This document shows, piece by piece, positions 1 through 5,650 of a DNA stretch of 6,141 nt. The position numbers were made by a program, and so were the translations under genes. The first letter of the stretch is position 1; each line of letters begins with the position of its first letter. Where the stretch lies: the NCBI GenBank assembly GCA_938022485.1, contig CALIEE010000289.1:1-6141 (forward strand), read 5' to 3'. The notes under the pieces are model-generated. The model was not told where the DNA came from. It saw only the letters and a list, made by a program, of their open reading frames with translations, and made no database searches. The DNA is from an uncultured bacterium (GTDB lineage Bacteria; Bdellovibrionota_C; UBA2361; SZUA-149; CALKYB01).

Positions 1-150
1 GGAAAGTGAACCTATCAAAGCTATCAGTGCAGCAATCTTTAAGTCTATAAAAACTCTAAGATGAGTAGAGACTAGTAAGGCAGGAAAGATTCTGCAAAAA
101 ACGATTCCAATTGCCAATATTACTCTAGTTATCTCAGAGGAAAGCTCCAC
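1..150 (-). CDS. sctT: SctT/FliR-family export gate protein, N-terminal fragment
   Basis: This is the first 50 codons of a membrane protein that continues past the left edge. It would be the SctT (FliR-like) subunit, which joins SctR and SctS in the inner-membrane export gate of a type III secretion system. The start is GTG, one base after the sctS stop TAA. It is the only plausible start, because an in-frame TAA lies 12 bases upstream of it. The visible protein has a short acidic N-terminus, then a hydrophobic helix (about residues 10-29) containing R20-I-F-P-A, then a second hydrophobic stretch (about 38-50). The pattern of Arg-hydrophobic-Pro in the first helix is typical of FliR/SctT N-termini. 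Gene order R-S-T directly upstream supports the call strongly. The residues alone are too few to separate SctT from flagellar FliR. Confidence 0.75.
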   Translation of the reverse strand, partial: MELSSEITRVILAIGIVFCRIFPALLVSTHLRVFIDLKIAALIALIGSLS

Positions 151-151
151 C

Positions 152-427
152 TTATCTTTCTCTTACCTGAATTCTATCGACTTCGAGCCAAACCTCTTCA
201 AAGAGACCTTCAATTTGTTGGACTCCCTGCCTCCAAAGCAACACAGAAACCAAAAAAATAACTAGTAATCTAGGAACTAGGCTCAAGGTCTGGTCTTGAA
301 CCTGAGTAACGGCTTGCATAACTCCTGTACAGAGCCCACTCATCAAACCAAAGGCAAGAGGTACTCCTGCCAGTATAACAATGCTGGCCACAGCAGAAAT
401 CAATAGATGCTCTACGTTAGCCTGCAT
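152..427 (-). CDS. sctS: SctS/FliQ-family export gate protein
   Basis: This is a complete 91-residue protein, the usual length for SctS/FliQ (about 85-95). It has two hydrophobic helices (about residues 8-32 and 50-66) around the family's signature loop, Q38-A-V-T-Q-V-Q-D-Q-T-L-S (38-49). It is followed by V51-P52-R53, where relatives have Pro-Lys or similar. In the assembled export gate, four SctS copies wrap as helical hairpins around the SctR5-SctT1 core. The ATG overlaps the end of sctR by 11 bases, so translational coupling is likely. An AAGG lies only 2 bases before the ATG, which is closer than usual. The TLSLVP segment looks more like flagellar FliQ (typically TLSFIP) than most injectisome SctS proteins. 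The injectisome naming therefore rests on the neighbours. Confidence 0.88.
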   Translation of the reverse strand: MQANVEHLLISAVASIVILAGVPLAFGLMSGLCTGVMQAVTQVQDQTLSLVPRLLVIFLVSVLLWRQGVQQIEGLFEEVWLEVDRIQVRER

Positions 428-1130
428 AGCCTTTGACGATTAAATTTGAAATGTTTAACCAACCCTCAGCAAATACAAAAACAGCTAACTTAATTGGCAA
501 TGCAATATTGGCAGGGCTAACCATGATCATTCCCATTCCAGCAAGAAGGCTCGCTACGACTAAATCAATCACTATAAACGGAATGAACAAAGCCACTGCA
601 ATTTCAAAGGCCTCAGCGAGTTCGGAGACTAGAAATGCGCAAAGCAGATCAAGGAAGTTTTCTCCCTCAGCATAACAAATTTTCTCTATCTGACACCCTT
701 CAAGATTTGCTTCAGGATTCTTTACTAAAATAAAGCTTTCTCTCTTCCGGGCATTGGTGTTCTGTAGCAAATGATCGCCAAGAACTGATTTAATCCTGAC
801 AAATATTTCACCAGTAGTTTCAATGTCAGTTCCTATCCTAATCGGATCGGATGCCAGACTATTTTCAAACTCAGCTGCCAGCGGCAGTAGCATTCTCAAG
901 CTAAGTATAAGAGCGAGGAAAGATGAAATAGCTTGTGTAGGAATACCACTCCCACCCAGAGAACTCCGAAGGGCAGCCATCACCACAGAAACTTTGACAA
1001 AACAGGTCACTCCCATAATCACTCCCGGAAGTAATGACATCACAATAAGTCCAGACATCATCACCAACGGGCTCTCAAATTTTAGTTTAGAGAGCCAATG
1101 TAGAAGATCTGTAAAGTTAGCAAGCTCCAT
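417..1130 (-). CDS. sctR: SctR/FliP-family export gate protein
   Basis: This is a complete 237-residue inner-membrane protein, close to the usual SctR length (about 215-230). SctR pentamers form most of the secretion pore of the type III export gate. The N-terminal half has hydrophobic segments (about 22-44 and 66-84) with the FVKVSVV...LRSSLG core (44-59), matching the TSFxKxxxVxxLLRNxLG pattern of the family. A soluble periplasmic insertion (about 88-158) contains two Cys (146, 152). The C-terminal half carries the strongest signature: FLVSELAEAFEIA (166-178), IPFIVIDLVVASLL (183-196), GMGMIMVSP (198-206) and LPIKL...GW. The Ser-Pro after the Met cluster is typical of SctR, whereas FliP usually has Pro-Pro. 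The gene begins 6 bases after the preceding stop with no strong ribosome site, so translation is probably coupled to the upstream gene. Confidence 0.93.
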   Translation of the reverse strand: MELANFTDLLHWLSKLKFESPLVMMSGLIVMSLLPGVIMGVTCFVKVSVVMAALRSSLGGSGIPTQAISSFLALILSLRMLLPLAAEFENSLASDPIRIGTDIETTGEIFVRIKSVLGDHLLQNTNARKRESFILVKNPEANLEGCQIEKICYAEGENFLDLLCAFLVSELAEAFEIAVALFIPFIVIDLVVASLLAGMGMIMVSPANIALPIKLAVFVFAEGWLNISNLIVKGYAG

Positions 1131-1136
1131 TTTAGA

Positions 1137-1427
1137 CTAGCCCATTTGTTGAAGTCGTCTCAGCGTAGAAGATAGACTCTCTCCCGAGCGAGAGGTCAGC
1201 TCCGTCATGAAATGCAAGCGTTGCGTTTGGCGTTGAAAACGAAACAGGTTTTTCAGTTCGGAATTTGCGACAGAGGCATCAAAATTTGAAAGACTACTGC
1301 TAGTGGAAATAGATGAATTTAGCTTTTCGAAGTGACTAAGTAATTCTCTAAAAGCCGAAGGTCTAGCCGGCGTTTCGACAAGGAGCTGGGCTAGCATATT
1401 TGCAGAATCGACGGTGTTTACTTTCAT
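1137..1427 (-). CDS. Small hydrophilic protein, possible inner rod SctI
   Basis: This 96-residue protein is encoded by the first gene of the export-apparatus operon, 6 bases upstream of sctR. It has a good ribosome site, AAGGA, 6 bases before the ATG. It has no signal peptide and no membrane helix, so it is not FliO, the membrane protein that precedes fliP in many flagellar operons. The middle (about residues 37-56) is rich in Ser and Asn. The C-terminal third (about 57-96) is predicted helical, with the pattern LFRFQRQTQRLHFMTEL, then a Ser-rich turn, then LRRLQQMG. Inner rod/adaptor proteins of the SctI (YscI/PrgJ) group are short, lack signal sequences and end in a similar amphipathic helix that polymerises, so SctI is a reasonable guess. 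A needle-related protein, a chaperone or a lineage-specific factor is also possible. The assignment is inferred from context and pattern. Confidence 0.4.
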   Translation of the reverse strand: MKVNTVDSANMLAQLLVETPARPSAFRELLSHFEKLNSSISTSSSLSNFDASVANSELKNLFRFQRQTQRLHFMTELTSRSGESLSSTLRRLQQMG

Positions 1428-1508
1428 ATTTTTTCCTTGCTTCTTATCTTATAAACTAGAACCTAGAGTATCTTCGTAGTTCACAGCTGTTAGTTTCTCA
1501 TCGAAAAA

Positions 1509-1552
1509 CTGTTGATTTTATTCATTCAAGGCTTTAGGCTGCCCATCAACAG
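1509..1552. repeat. 8-bp inverted repeat upstream of pyrE
   Basis: CTGTTGAT at 1509-1516 is the exact reverse complement of ATCAACAG at 1545-1552, with 28 bases between the arms. The left arm overlaps the proposed -35 of pyrE and the right arm lies at the proposed transcription start. This layout would suit an operator read by a dimeric regulator or two bound dimers. If transcription starts further upstream, it could instead form an RNA stem just before the pyrE ribosome site. Confidence 0.5.
1512..1540 (+). promoter_or_regulatory. Candidate sigma70-type promoter of pyrE
   Basis: A -35-like TTGATT (1512-1517, four of six consensus bases) is followed after 17 bases by a -10-like TAGGCT (1535-1540, three of six, with the key TA at the start and T at the end). 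Transcription would begin near 1547, giving a leader of about 20 bases. The -10 match is weak, so the site is tentative. Confidence 0.3.
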
Positions 1553-1566
1553 ATACGATAGGAGCT

Positions 1567-2232
1567 ATGTCACAAAATATTTCCAAAAATCTCGCTTTAG
1601 CAGCACTAGAATGTGGCGCCTTGAGCTTAAACACCAAAAATCCGTTTCGTTGGGCCAGCGGTTATTTTATGCCCGTCTATAACGACAACCGGTTATTGTT
1701 GGGCTCTGCTAATAATAGAAAACTAGTCTCTCAAGGCCTGGCTGAGCTGTGCAAGGAAATCAAGCCTGACCTAATCTCTGGGTGCGCTACCGCTGGCATT
1801 GCTCCCGCTCTCGGGCTTGCCGATTTACTGTCCCTCCCCTTTGGCTACGTCAGATCCCAAGCCAAAGAGCATGGCAGAAAACAACTTGTTGAAGGCGCCG
1901 CTGTTGAAGGCAAAAAGGTTGTAGTAGTTGAGGATTTAATTTCCACAGGTGGTAGTAGCTTAAAAGTCGTCGAAATACTGAGAGAAGCTAAGGCAGAGGT
2001 CCTGACTTGTATTTCAATATTCAGCTACGGTTTTTCTAAAGCCTCAGATGCTTTTCAACAAGCCAATTGCCCAACGGCATCCATACTCTCTCTTAACCAG
2101 CTACTTGAAGCTGCTCATGAAATTGGTACCGTGAGTCAGGACGAAATTGAGAGTATTAAACTTTGGCAACAAAAGCCTTTTGAATGGGGAGAGATTAATG
2201 GTTTTTCTGCAGAAGGCAAAAATAAAGCGTAA
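1567..2232 (+). CDS. pyrE: Orotate phosphoribosyltransferase
   Basis: PyrE joins orotate to PRPP to give orotidine 5'-phosphate, the fifth step of de novo pyrimidine synthesis. It acts as a cytosolic dimer. The 221-residue protein shows the family landmarks: N-terminal WASGYFMPVYNDNR (29-42), the orotate/ribose-side segment; the catalytic loop Y94-V-R-S-Q-A-K-E-H-G (94-103), with Arg96, Lys100 and His102; and the PRPP-binding motif VVVVEDLISTGGS (118-130), with the usual acidic pair Glu122-Asp123. The ATG gives an N-terminus of normal length before the conserved ALECGAL segment. An AGGAG is present but ends only 2 bases before the ATG, which is unusually tight. pyrE is the first gene of a pyrE-pyrD-pyrF cluster, with 20 bases before pyrD. 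Confidence 0.96.
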   Translation: MSQNISKNLALAALECGALSLNTKNPFRWASGYFMPVYNDNRLLLGSANNRKLVSQGLAELCKEIKPDLISGCATAGIAPALGLADLLSLPFGYVRSQAKEHGRKQLVEGAAVEGKKVVVVEDLISTGGSSLKVVEILREAKAEVLTCISIFSYGFSKASDAFQQANCPTASILSLNQLLEAAHEIGTVSQDEIESIKLWQQKPFEWGEINGFSAEGKNKA

Positions 2233-2252
2233 TAACCGTTGAGTAGATTATA

Positions 2253-3344
2253 TTGAGTATCTATCAAAAACTTGCTCGCCCAGTTTTATTTGGTCTTAAT
2301 CCTGAAAGTGCCCACCATCTAGCTTTTTCAACTGGCAAGCTGCTTCAAAAATCTAAACTCTCTGCGTTGGTTGCTGCCAAAAAGCCAGGGAAAGAGTTAG
2401 CTCAAGAAATTTTTGGCTTAGAGTTTCGAGGCCCAGTAGGACTTGCGGCAGGTTTTGACAAAAGCGCCGAACTTTTGCCGCTTATATCAGAACTAGGCTT
2501 TGGCTTTGCTGAAACTGGGAGTGTTACCGACCAACCATCCAATGGTAATCCCAAACCTCGAATGTTTCGTCTTCCAGAGGATAAAGCCTTAATCAACCGC
2601 TTGGGATTGAACAATCCCGGCCCAGATGTTTTTTTACAAAATCTTAGTAGCTTCAGTGTCAAATCTAGGGCTAAATTCCCAGTTGGTATAAACGTTGCTA
2701 AAACCCATAGTCCTGCAATCCTAGGGAACAAGGGAATTGAGGACATTGTTAACTGCGTGAGTAAGGTCCAAGAATTTGCTGATTTCCTCGTTATCAATAT
2801 CAGCTGTCCTAACACCGCAGAAGGAAAAACATTTGAAGAAGAACAGAGTCTTGAAAACCTGCTTTCGGAACTTTCTAACGCAAGAGGTAAAGGACCTCTT
2901 CTAGTAAAATTTTCTCCTGACACCGAACTTTCGCTTTTGGAAAAACTAGTTGAACAATGTGAAAAACACGAAGTATCCGGCTACGTGCTTTGCAACACTA
3001 GCCAATCCAGAGCTGGCTTGAATAGTAGTAAAACCAAACTTGAAGAGATTGGCCCAGGAGGCCTGAGCGGAGCCCCTTTATTTGATAAATCCATTGAACG
3101 GGTAAGACATGTCTACAAGCAGTTAAGGGGACAGAAACCAATAATTGGCCTTGGGGGAATTGACAGTGGTCAAAAGGCTTGGTCTTACTTACAAGCTGGA
3201 GCTTCCCTAGTGGAGCTATACTCTGGTTTGGTCTACGAAGGACCTTGGTTAGTAGATAGAATCAACAAAGAGCTTTCTCAATTACTAGACAAAGAAGGCT
3301 GTCAGAACATCAAAGAGATTATTGGTTCAGGAGTGACCCTTTGA
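2253..3344 (+). CDS. pyrD: Dihydroorotate dehydrogenase, class 2-like (quinone)
   Basis: PyrD oxidises dihydroorotate to orotate using FMN. Class 2 enzymes sit on the inner membrane and pass electrons to quinone. The 363-residue length and the N-terminal extension RPVLFGLNPESAHHLAF (9-25) are class 2 features, this being the membrane-docking helical segment. FMN and substrate motifs follow: GLAAGFDKSAE (63-73), NPKPRMFRL then INRLGLNNPG (99-123), K218 in VKFSP, GGLSGAPL (269-276), IIGLGGIDSG (297-306) and ASLVELYSGLVYEGP (317-331). At the catalytic-base position the sequence reads NISCPNT, with Cys185 in the place where class 2 enzymes normally carry Ser; Cys is the class 1 residue. The start is TTG, with only a weak GAG upstream. 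No ATG occurs before about codon 104, so TTG is well supported. The stop overlaps the pyrF start. Confidence 0.93.
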   Translation: MSIYQKLARPVLFGLNPESAHHLAFSTGKLLQKSKLSALVAAKKPGKELAQEIFGLEFRGPVGLAAGFDKSAELLPLISELGFGFAETGSVTDQPSNGNPKPRMFRLPEDKALINRLGLNNPGPDVFLQNLSSFSVKSRAKFPVGINVAKTHSPAILGNKGIEDIVNCVSKVQEFADFLVINISCPNTAEGKTFEEEQSLENLLSELSNARGKGPLLVKFSPDTELSLLEKLVEQCEKHEVSGYVLCNTSQSRAGLNSSKTKLEEIGPGGLSGAPLFDKSIERVRHVYKQLRGQKPIIGLGGIDSGQKAWSYLQAGASLVELYSGLVYEGPWLVDRINKELSQLLDKEGCQNIKEIIGSGVTL

Positions 3345-4018
3345 AGACTAAACAACATCTTATAATCGCCCTAGATAAAATAACAGTAGATCGGGCTCTT
3401 GAAATTGCTGAGCAACTATCAGGTAAAGTGTGGGGATTCAAAGTCAATGACTTACTAGTCAAAGAAGGTCCCAGTATCATAAAGAAACTTAAACCTTATG
3501 GACGTGTTTTTGCAGACCCGAAGTTGCATGATATACCCAACACCGTAGCCAACTCCGTTTCAGTTTTAGAGTCCGCTGGAGCGGATTTAATTACTGTTCA
3601 TTCCAGTGGAGGTCCTTCAATGCTAGAAGCCGCGGCAAAGAGCTGCGGCCAAAGTAAAATTCTGGCGGTCACTGTCCTGACCTCTCTCTCACCAAAAGAA
3701 TGTCAATCGGTATACCTAAAAAAGCCTGCGCTACTCGTCCCAGACTTTGTTAAACTTGCCAAAGATTCTGGAGTTGCTGGTGTCGTCTGCTCACCGAAGG
3801 AAATTGAGTCAGTGCGGTCATTAGTCCCAGAAGATTTTATTGTACTTACCCCTGGAATTCGCCCTGCCTGGTATCAAAAAACAGACGATCAGTCTCGAAC
3901 GAGCACCCCTAGTGTAGCTCTTGAAGCTGGAAGTAACCTATTGGTAATCGGCAGACCAGTTTGTGAGGATAACAACCCTCTAGCGGCGGTTAAGAAAATC
4001 GAAAAGGAGCTGGCTTAG
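3341..4018 (+). CDS. pyrF: Orotidine 5'-phosphate decarboxylase
   Basis: PyrF decarboxylates OMP to UMP, the final step of the pathway, in a cytosolic TIM-barrel dimer. The 225-residue protein has every key residue: Asp12 in IIALD, Lys34 in GFKVND, and the catalytic Asp59-x-Lys61-x-x-Asp64 of ADPKLHDIPNTV. The phosphate-binding parts are LTPGIRP (169-175, Arg174) and VIGRPVCE (202-209, Arg205). The start is TTG, overlapping the pyrD stop in TTGA. A strong AGGAG lies 7 bases upstream (3329-3333), so the start is secure despite the rare codon. This supports coupled translation with pyrD. The gene ends in a 4-base tail-to-tail overlap with the convergent gene that follows, and there is no room for a terminator between them. 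Confidence 0.96.
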   Translation: MKTKQHLIIALDKITVDRALEIAEQLSGKVWGFKVNDLLVKEGPSIIKKLKPYGRVFADPKLHDIPNTVANSVSVLESAGADLITVHSSGGPSMLEAAAKSCGQSKILAVTVLTSLSPKECQSVYLKKPALLVPDFVKLAKDSGVAGVVCSPKEIESVRSLVPEDFIVLTPGIRPAWYQKTDDQSRTSTPSVALEAGSNLLVIGRPVCEDNNPLAAVKKIEKELA

Positions 4019-4812
4019 TTCATTATTTTCTTAACAAACTTCTGAAGCTTCCCTGGCGGTCTAGGAGCCACGCGACAAGCCATTTGTAACAAGTGTAGCT
4101 CTCCTCTACTCAAAATAGTTTGCGAGCCAGTTGCAGGATTAAAAACTATTCCATCTAAATCTGAATCCAAAATAGAGTCGACAAAATGCCATGGTCTATT
4201 CTTGCCAACGTTAGCTTTAGGCTGTTCGTGCCTTACTCCCTCAAGAGCAGGCCCACTCTCATCTTTATTAATAAAGGCAATAGCACAGTCCTGCCCATCG
4301 ACATCCATAGTCATCCCAGCTTTATGTCCATCTTGAAGAACATATAAATAGGGGAGGGTCGCTATTCTTGAAATTAAAGCTAGACGCTCTGCTTGAGCTA
4401 TTTGTTGAGATCCTAAAACAAATTCCTGTGGGGTTTCGTAATCAACTATGATTTCCTTCTGCCCTTTTTTTTGAGCATGAACTAAAAGTCTAGTCACGTT
4501 CACATTCTGACGCACAAAAACAGGGTTCCTACCTTCCGGAGCTTTTTCAATGATTTTAGCCTGACCATACCTAGCATACTCTTCATCACTGAAAGCATAG
4601 CAAGTGGAGCCTGCGCTATTCAGACCAAGGCCTACCATCTCCAAAAGGTCGTTGGTAGCACCATGAAGAGACTTAGATCGAACTATTTCTGGAACTTTTC
4701 TAAAGCGAGTGGATTCCACTAAAAAATAAACCGTGCCTCTTGTTGCAAATCTCAAAACTCGCTCAAGAGCCTGGTCCATTTCATCTTGTTCACTACCCTG
4801 CTCGTCACTCAT
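4015..4812 (-). CDS. SseB-like protein with two related halves
   Basis: This is a 265-residue soluble protein with no signal peptide or membrane helix. The start chosen is the ATG at 4812, which has GGAG 9 bases upstream. A longer reading from GTG at 4845 has no ribosome site and would begin about where transcription is expected to start. The N-terminus is acidic (residues 2-14). The rest looks like two copies of an alpha/beta unit resembling the SseB N-terminal domain. Half one (27-140) has VYFLVEST, STCYAFSDEEYARYG, then VTRLLVHAQ...EIIVDYETPQEFVL. Half two (153-247) has YLYVLQDG, DCAIAFINKDES, then FVDSILDSDLDGIVFNPATGSQTILS. The final 18 residues are basic and Pro-rich, then helical. SseB proteins have no firmly known biochemistry. 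The assignment rests on motif pattern, and the function is unknown. Confidence 0.45.
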   Translation of the reverse strand: MSDEQGSEQDEMDQALERVLRFATRGTVYFLVESTRFRKVPEIVRSKSLHGATNDLLEMVGLGLNSAGSTCYAFSDEEYARYGQAKIIEKAPEGRNPVFVRQNVNVTRLLVHAQKKGQKEIIVDYETPQEFVLGSQQIAQAERLALISRIATLPYLYVLQDGHKAGMTMDVDGQDCAIAFINKDESGPALEGVRHEQPKANVGKNRPWHFVDSILDSDLDGIVFNPATGSQTILSRGELHLLQMACRVAPRPPGKLQKFVKKIMN

Positions 4813-4852
4813 CTTCTGAGACTCCATGCAAAACGTTGGTTCCACTACAATA

Positions 4853-4882
4853 TATATATCTTCTACATAGATATAACGGCAA
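4853..4882 (-). promoter_or_regulatory. Candidate promoter of the SseB-like gene
   Basis: Read on the minus strand, TTGCCG (4882 to 4877) is followed after 18 bases by TATATA (4858 to 4853), each matching four of six consensus bases. The -10 lies in a TA-repeat tract, so its exact register is uncertain. Transcription would start near 4846, leaving a leader of about 34 bases before the ATG at 4812. The element sits just beyond the terminator of the upstream pilin-like gene. Confidence 0.4.
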
Positions 4883-4905
4883 TTTGAAAGGAAAGTTTAA
4901 ATTCT

Positions 4906-4939
4906 AAAAAAAAATCCCTTATTTCGGCTAAAATCAGGG
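4906..4939 (-). terminator. Intrinsic terminator of the pilin-like gene
   Basis: On the minus strand CCCT and ATTT pair with AAAT and AGGG (arms 4939-4936 and 4934-4931 with 4924-4921 and 4919-4916). There is one G/A mismatch in the stem and a 6-base loop. After one more base comes a run of nine T (4914 to 4906). This is a classic Rho-independent layout, 37 bases after the stop codon. On the plus strand only three T follow, so it works in one direction. Confidence 0.75.
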
Positions 4940-4975
4940 TTTCAAGCAAAGAATTTGAGTAAGTGGAAACAAAAA

Positions 4976-5407
4976 TCAACACTCTGGGGGGCAATCTTCA
5001 AGGATTGGTACCTCATCATTCCCTGCAGGTTGACTAGTACTTTGACCACCAGAGTTATTGTTAATTGGACCATCAACGGCTACACAGTTGGCATCGGAAA
5101 ACCCAAACCACAAGCTAACCAAGGCCGGTAGGATAAATGATGCTGTCGAAACCGTCAGCAAACTAAAAGCAGCCCGATAGGCTCCAAAAGCAGCGCCTAC
5201 AATAGCACCAATGCCAGCAACAGCGGTAAGCATAGCTCCAACTGTGCCTTGCATGAGGTCCATCAATTGGCATGTTGCCGAATCAATTTCTTGAGTGTCG
5301 AACTGAATTGGCTCATCCAGTGCACCCTGAGCAAAGCTCAGCTCAGGGACTAAAACAACCAGCAAGATAGAAAGAACTGGAGCTAGATTTCTAAGCAGAT
5401 TAAACAT
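4976..5407 (-). CDS. VirB2/TrbC-like pilin precursor
   Basis: This is a 143-residue precursor. The N-terminus (1-26) is a Sec signal peptide: a short basic start (Arg6), a hydrophobic core, and a likely cut after SFA (residue 26). The mature part has Cys46 in ATCQLMDLMQG, then two hydrophobic Ala/Gly-rich helices (about 54-77 and 79-103) separated by Arg78. This architecture, including the Cys and Gly before the first helix, matches VirB2/TrbC pilins of type IV secretion systems. A hydrophilic Asn/Gly/Ser/Pro-rich tail (104-143) follows, with Cys108, Cys139 and Cys143; such a tail is longer than I expect for simple VirB2 proteins. The ribosome site TGAGG lies 8 bases before the ATG. A weak -10-like TAGAAT is at 5475-5470. 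No other secretion gene adjoins it, so another small membrane protein remains possible. Confidence 0.55.
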   Translation of the reverse strand: MFNLLRNLAPVLSILLVVLVPELSFAQGALDEPIQFDTQEIDSATCQLMDLMQGTVGAMLTAVAGIGAIVGAAFGAYRAAFSLLTVSTASFILPALVSLWFGFSDANCVAVDGPINNNSGGQSTSQPAGNDEVPILEDCPPEC

Positions 5408-5612
5408 AGGAAAAACCTCAAAAGTTGGTGTATTAACACTGTTATGGTTGTTTTTAGGGGATTAGAAACATTCTATTTCTCAATAATCTCAGCAAATGCC
5501 CAGATTTCCGTTTTTACTAAAGATTGCAGACACTTAGCTCTAATCGGTAATACTTCCCAATCCTTACTTTTCAACAGTTAGAGAAAAAAACTACCTTTAA
5601 GCAACGAACTCA

Positions 5613-5641
5613 TTGAGCCATCACTTCGATTTTGCTAGAAA
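5613..5641 (+). promoter_or_regulatory. Stable-RNA-type promoter of the tRNA pair
   Basis: TTGAGC (5613-5618) and TAGAAA (5636-5641) are 17 bases apart, and TGC directly before the -10 gives an extended -10 element. The following bases, CGCCGGGC, form a GC-rich discriminator like those of rRNA and tRNA promoters under stringent control. Transcription would begin near 5648, about 12 bases before the mature tRNA-Val. Confidence 0.6.
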
Positions 5642-5650
5642 CGCCGGGCT

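Larger units (their letters stand above)
1428..1566. promoter_or_regulatory. Divergent intergenic region between export operon and pyr operon
   Basis: This 139-bp gap separates the first gene of the minus-strand export operon from pyrE on the plus strand, so it must hold the start signals for both directions unless one operon is read from elsewhere. It is AT-rich and contains no credible ORF. It holds a candidate plus-strand promoter (1512-1540) and an 8-bp inverted repeat (1509-1516 with 1545-1552). On the minus strand a TAAAAT box (1520 to 1515) resembles a -10 element but has no good -35 partner. No known riboswitch or PyrR-type leader was recognised. Confidence 0.6.

Noticed and set aside
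433..675. Plus-strand ORF of 80 codons inside sctR
   Set aside because: It lies wholly within sctR on the other strand, its product has no recognisable motif, and sctR is far better supported.
823..1140. Plus-strand ORF of 105 codons across the 5' part of sctR
   Set aside because: It is antisense to the conserved N-terminal half of SctR. The low-complexity, Ser/Ile-rich translation looks like a shadow.
1509..1517. CTGTTGATT shared with 5649-5657 upstream of tRNA-Val
   Set aside because: A single 9-base match in 6 kb, in unrelated contexts (a promoter -35 and a tRNA leader), is best explained by chance.
2402..2923. Minus-strand ORF of 173 codons inside pyrD
   Set aside because: It is antisense to the FMN-binding and active-site coding region of pyrD, and no motif is seen. 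Its length arises from the codon bias of pyrD.
4813..4845. Longer N-terminus for the SseB-like protein from GTG at 4845 or ATG at 4827
   Set aside because: Neither start has a ribosome site, and GTG 4845 would coincide with the predicted transcription start. ATG 4812 has GGAG at good spacing.
5470..5475. Minus-strand TAGAAT as the -10 of the pilin-like gene
   Set aside because: It matches five of six consensus bases, but no acceptable -35 lies at 16-18 bases, so it was not listed as a promoter.
5444..5581. Plus-strand ORF of 45 codons between the pilin-like gene and the tRNAs
   Set aside because: It has no ribosome site, no recognisable features and a composition like non-coding DNA. It also covers the likely promoter region of the pilin-like gene.
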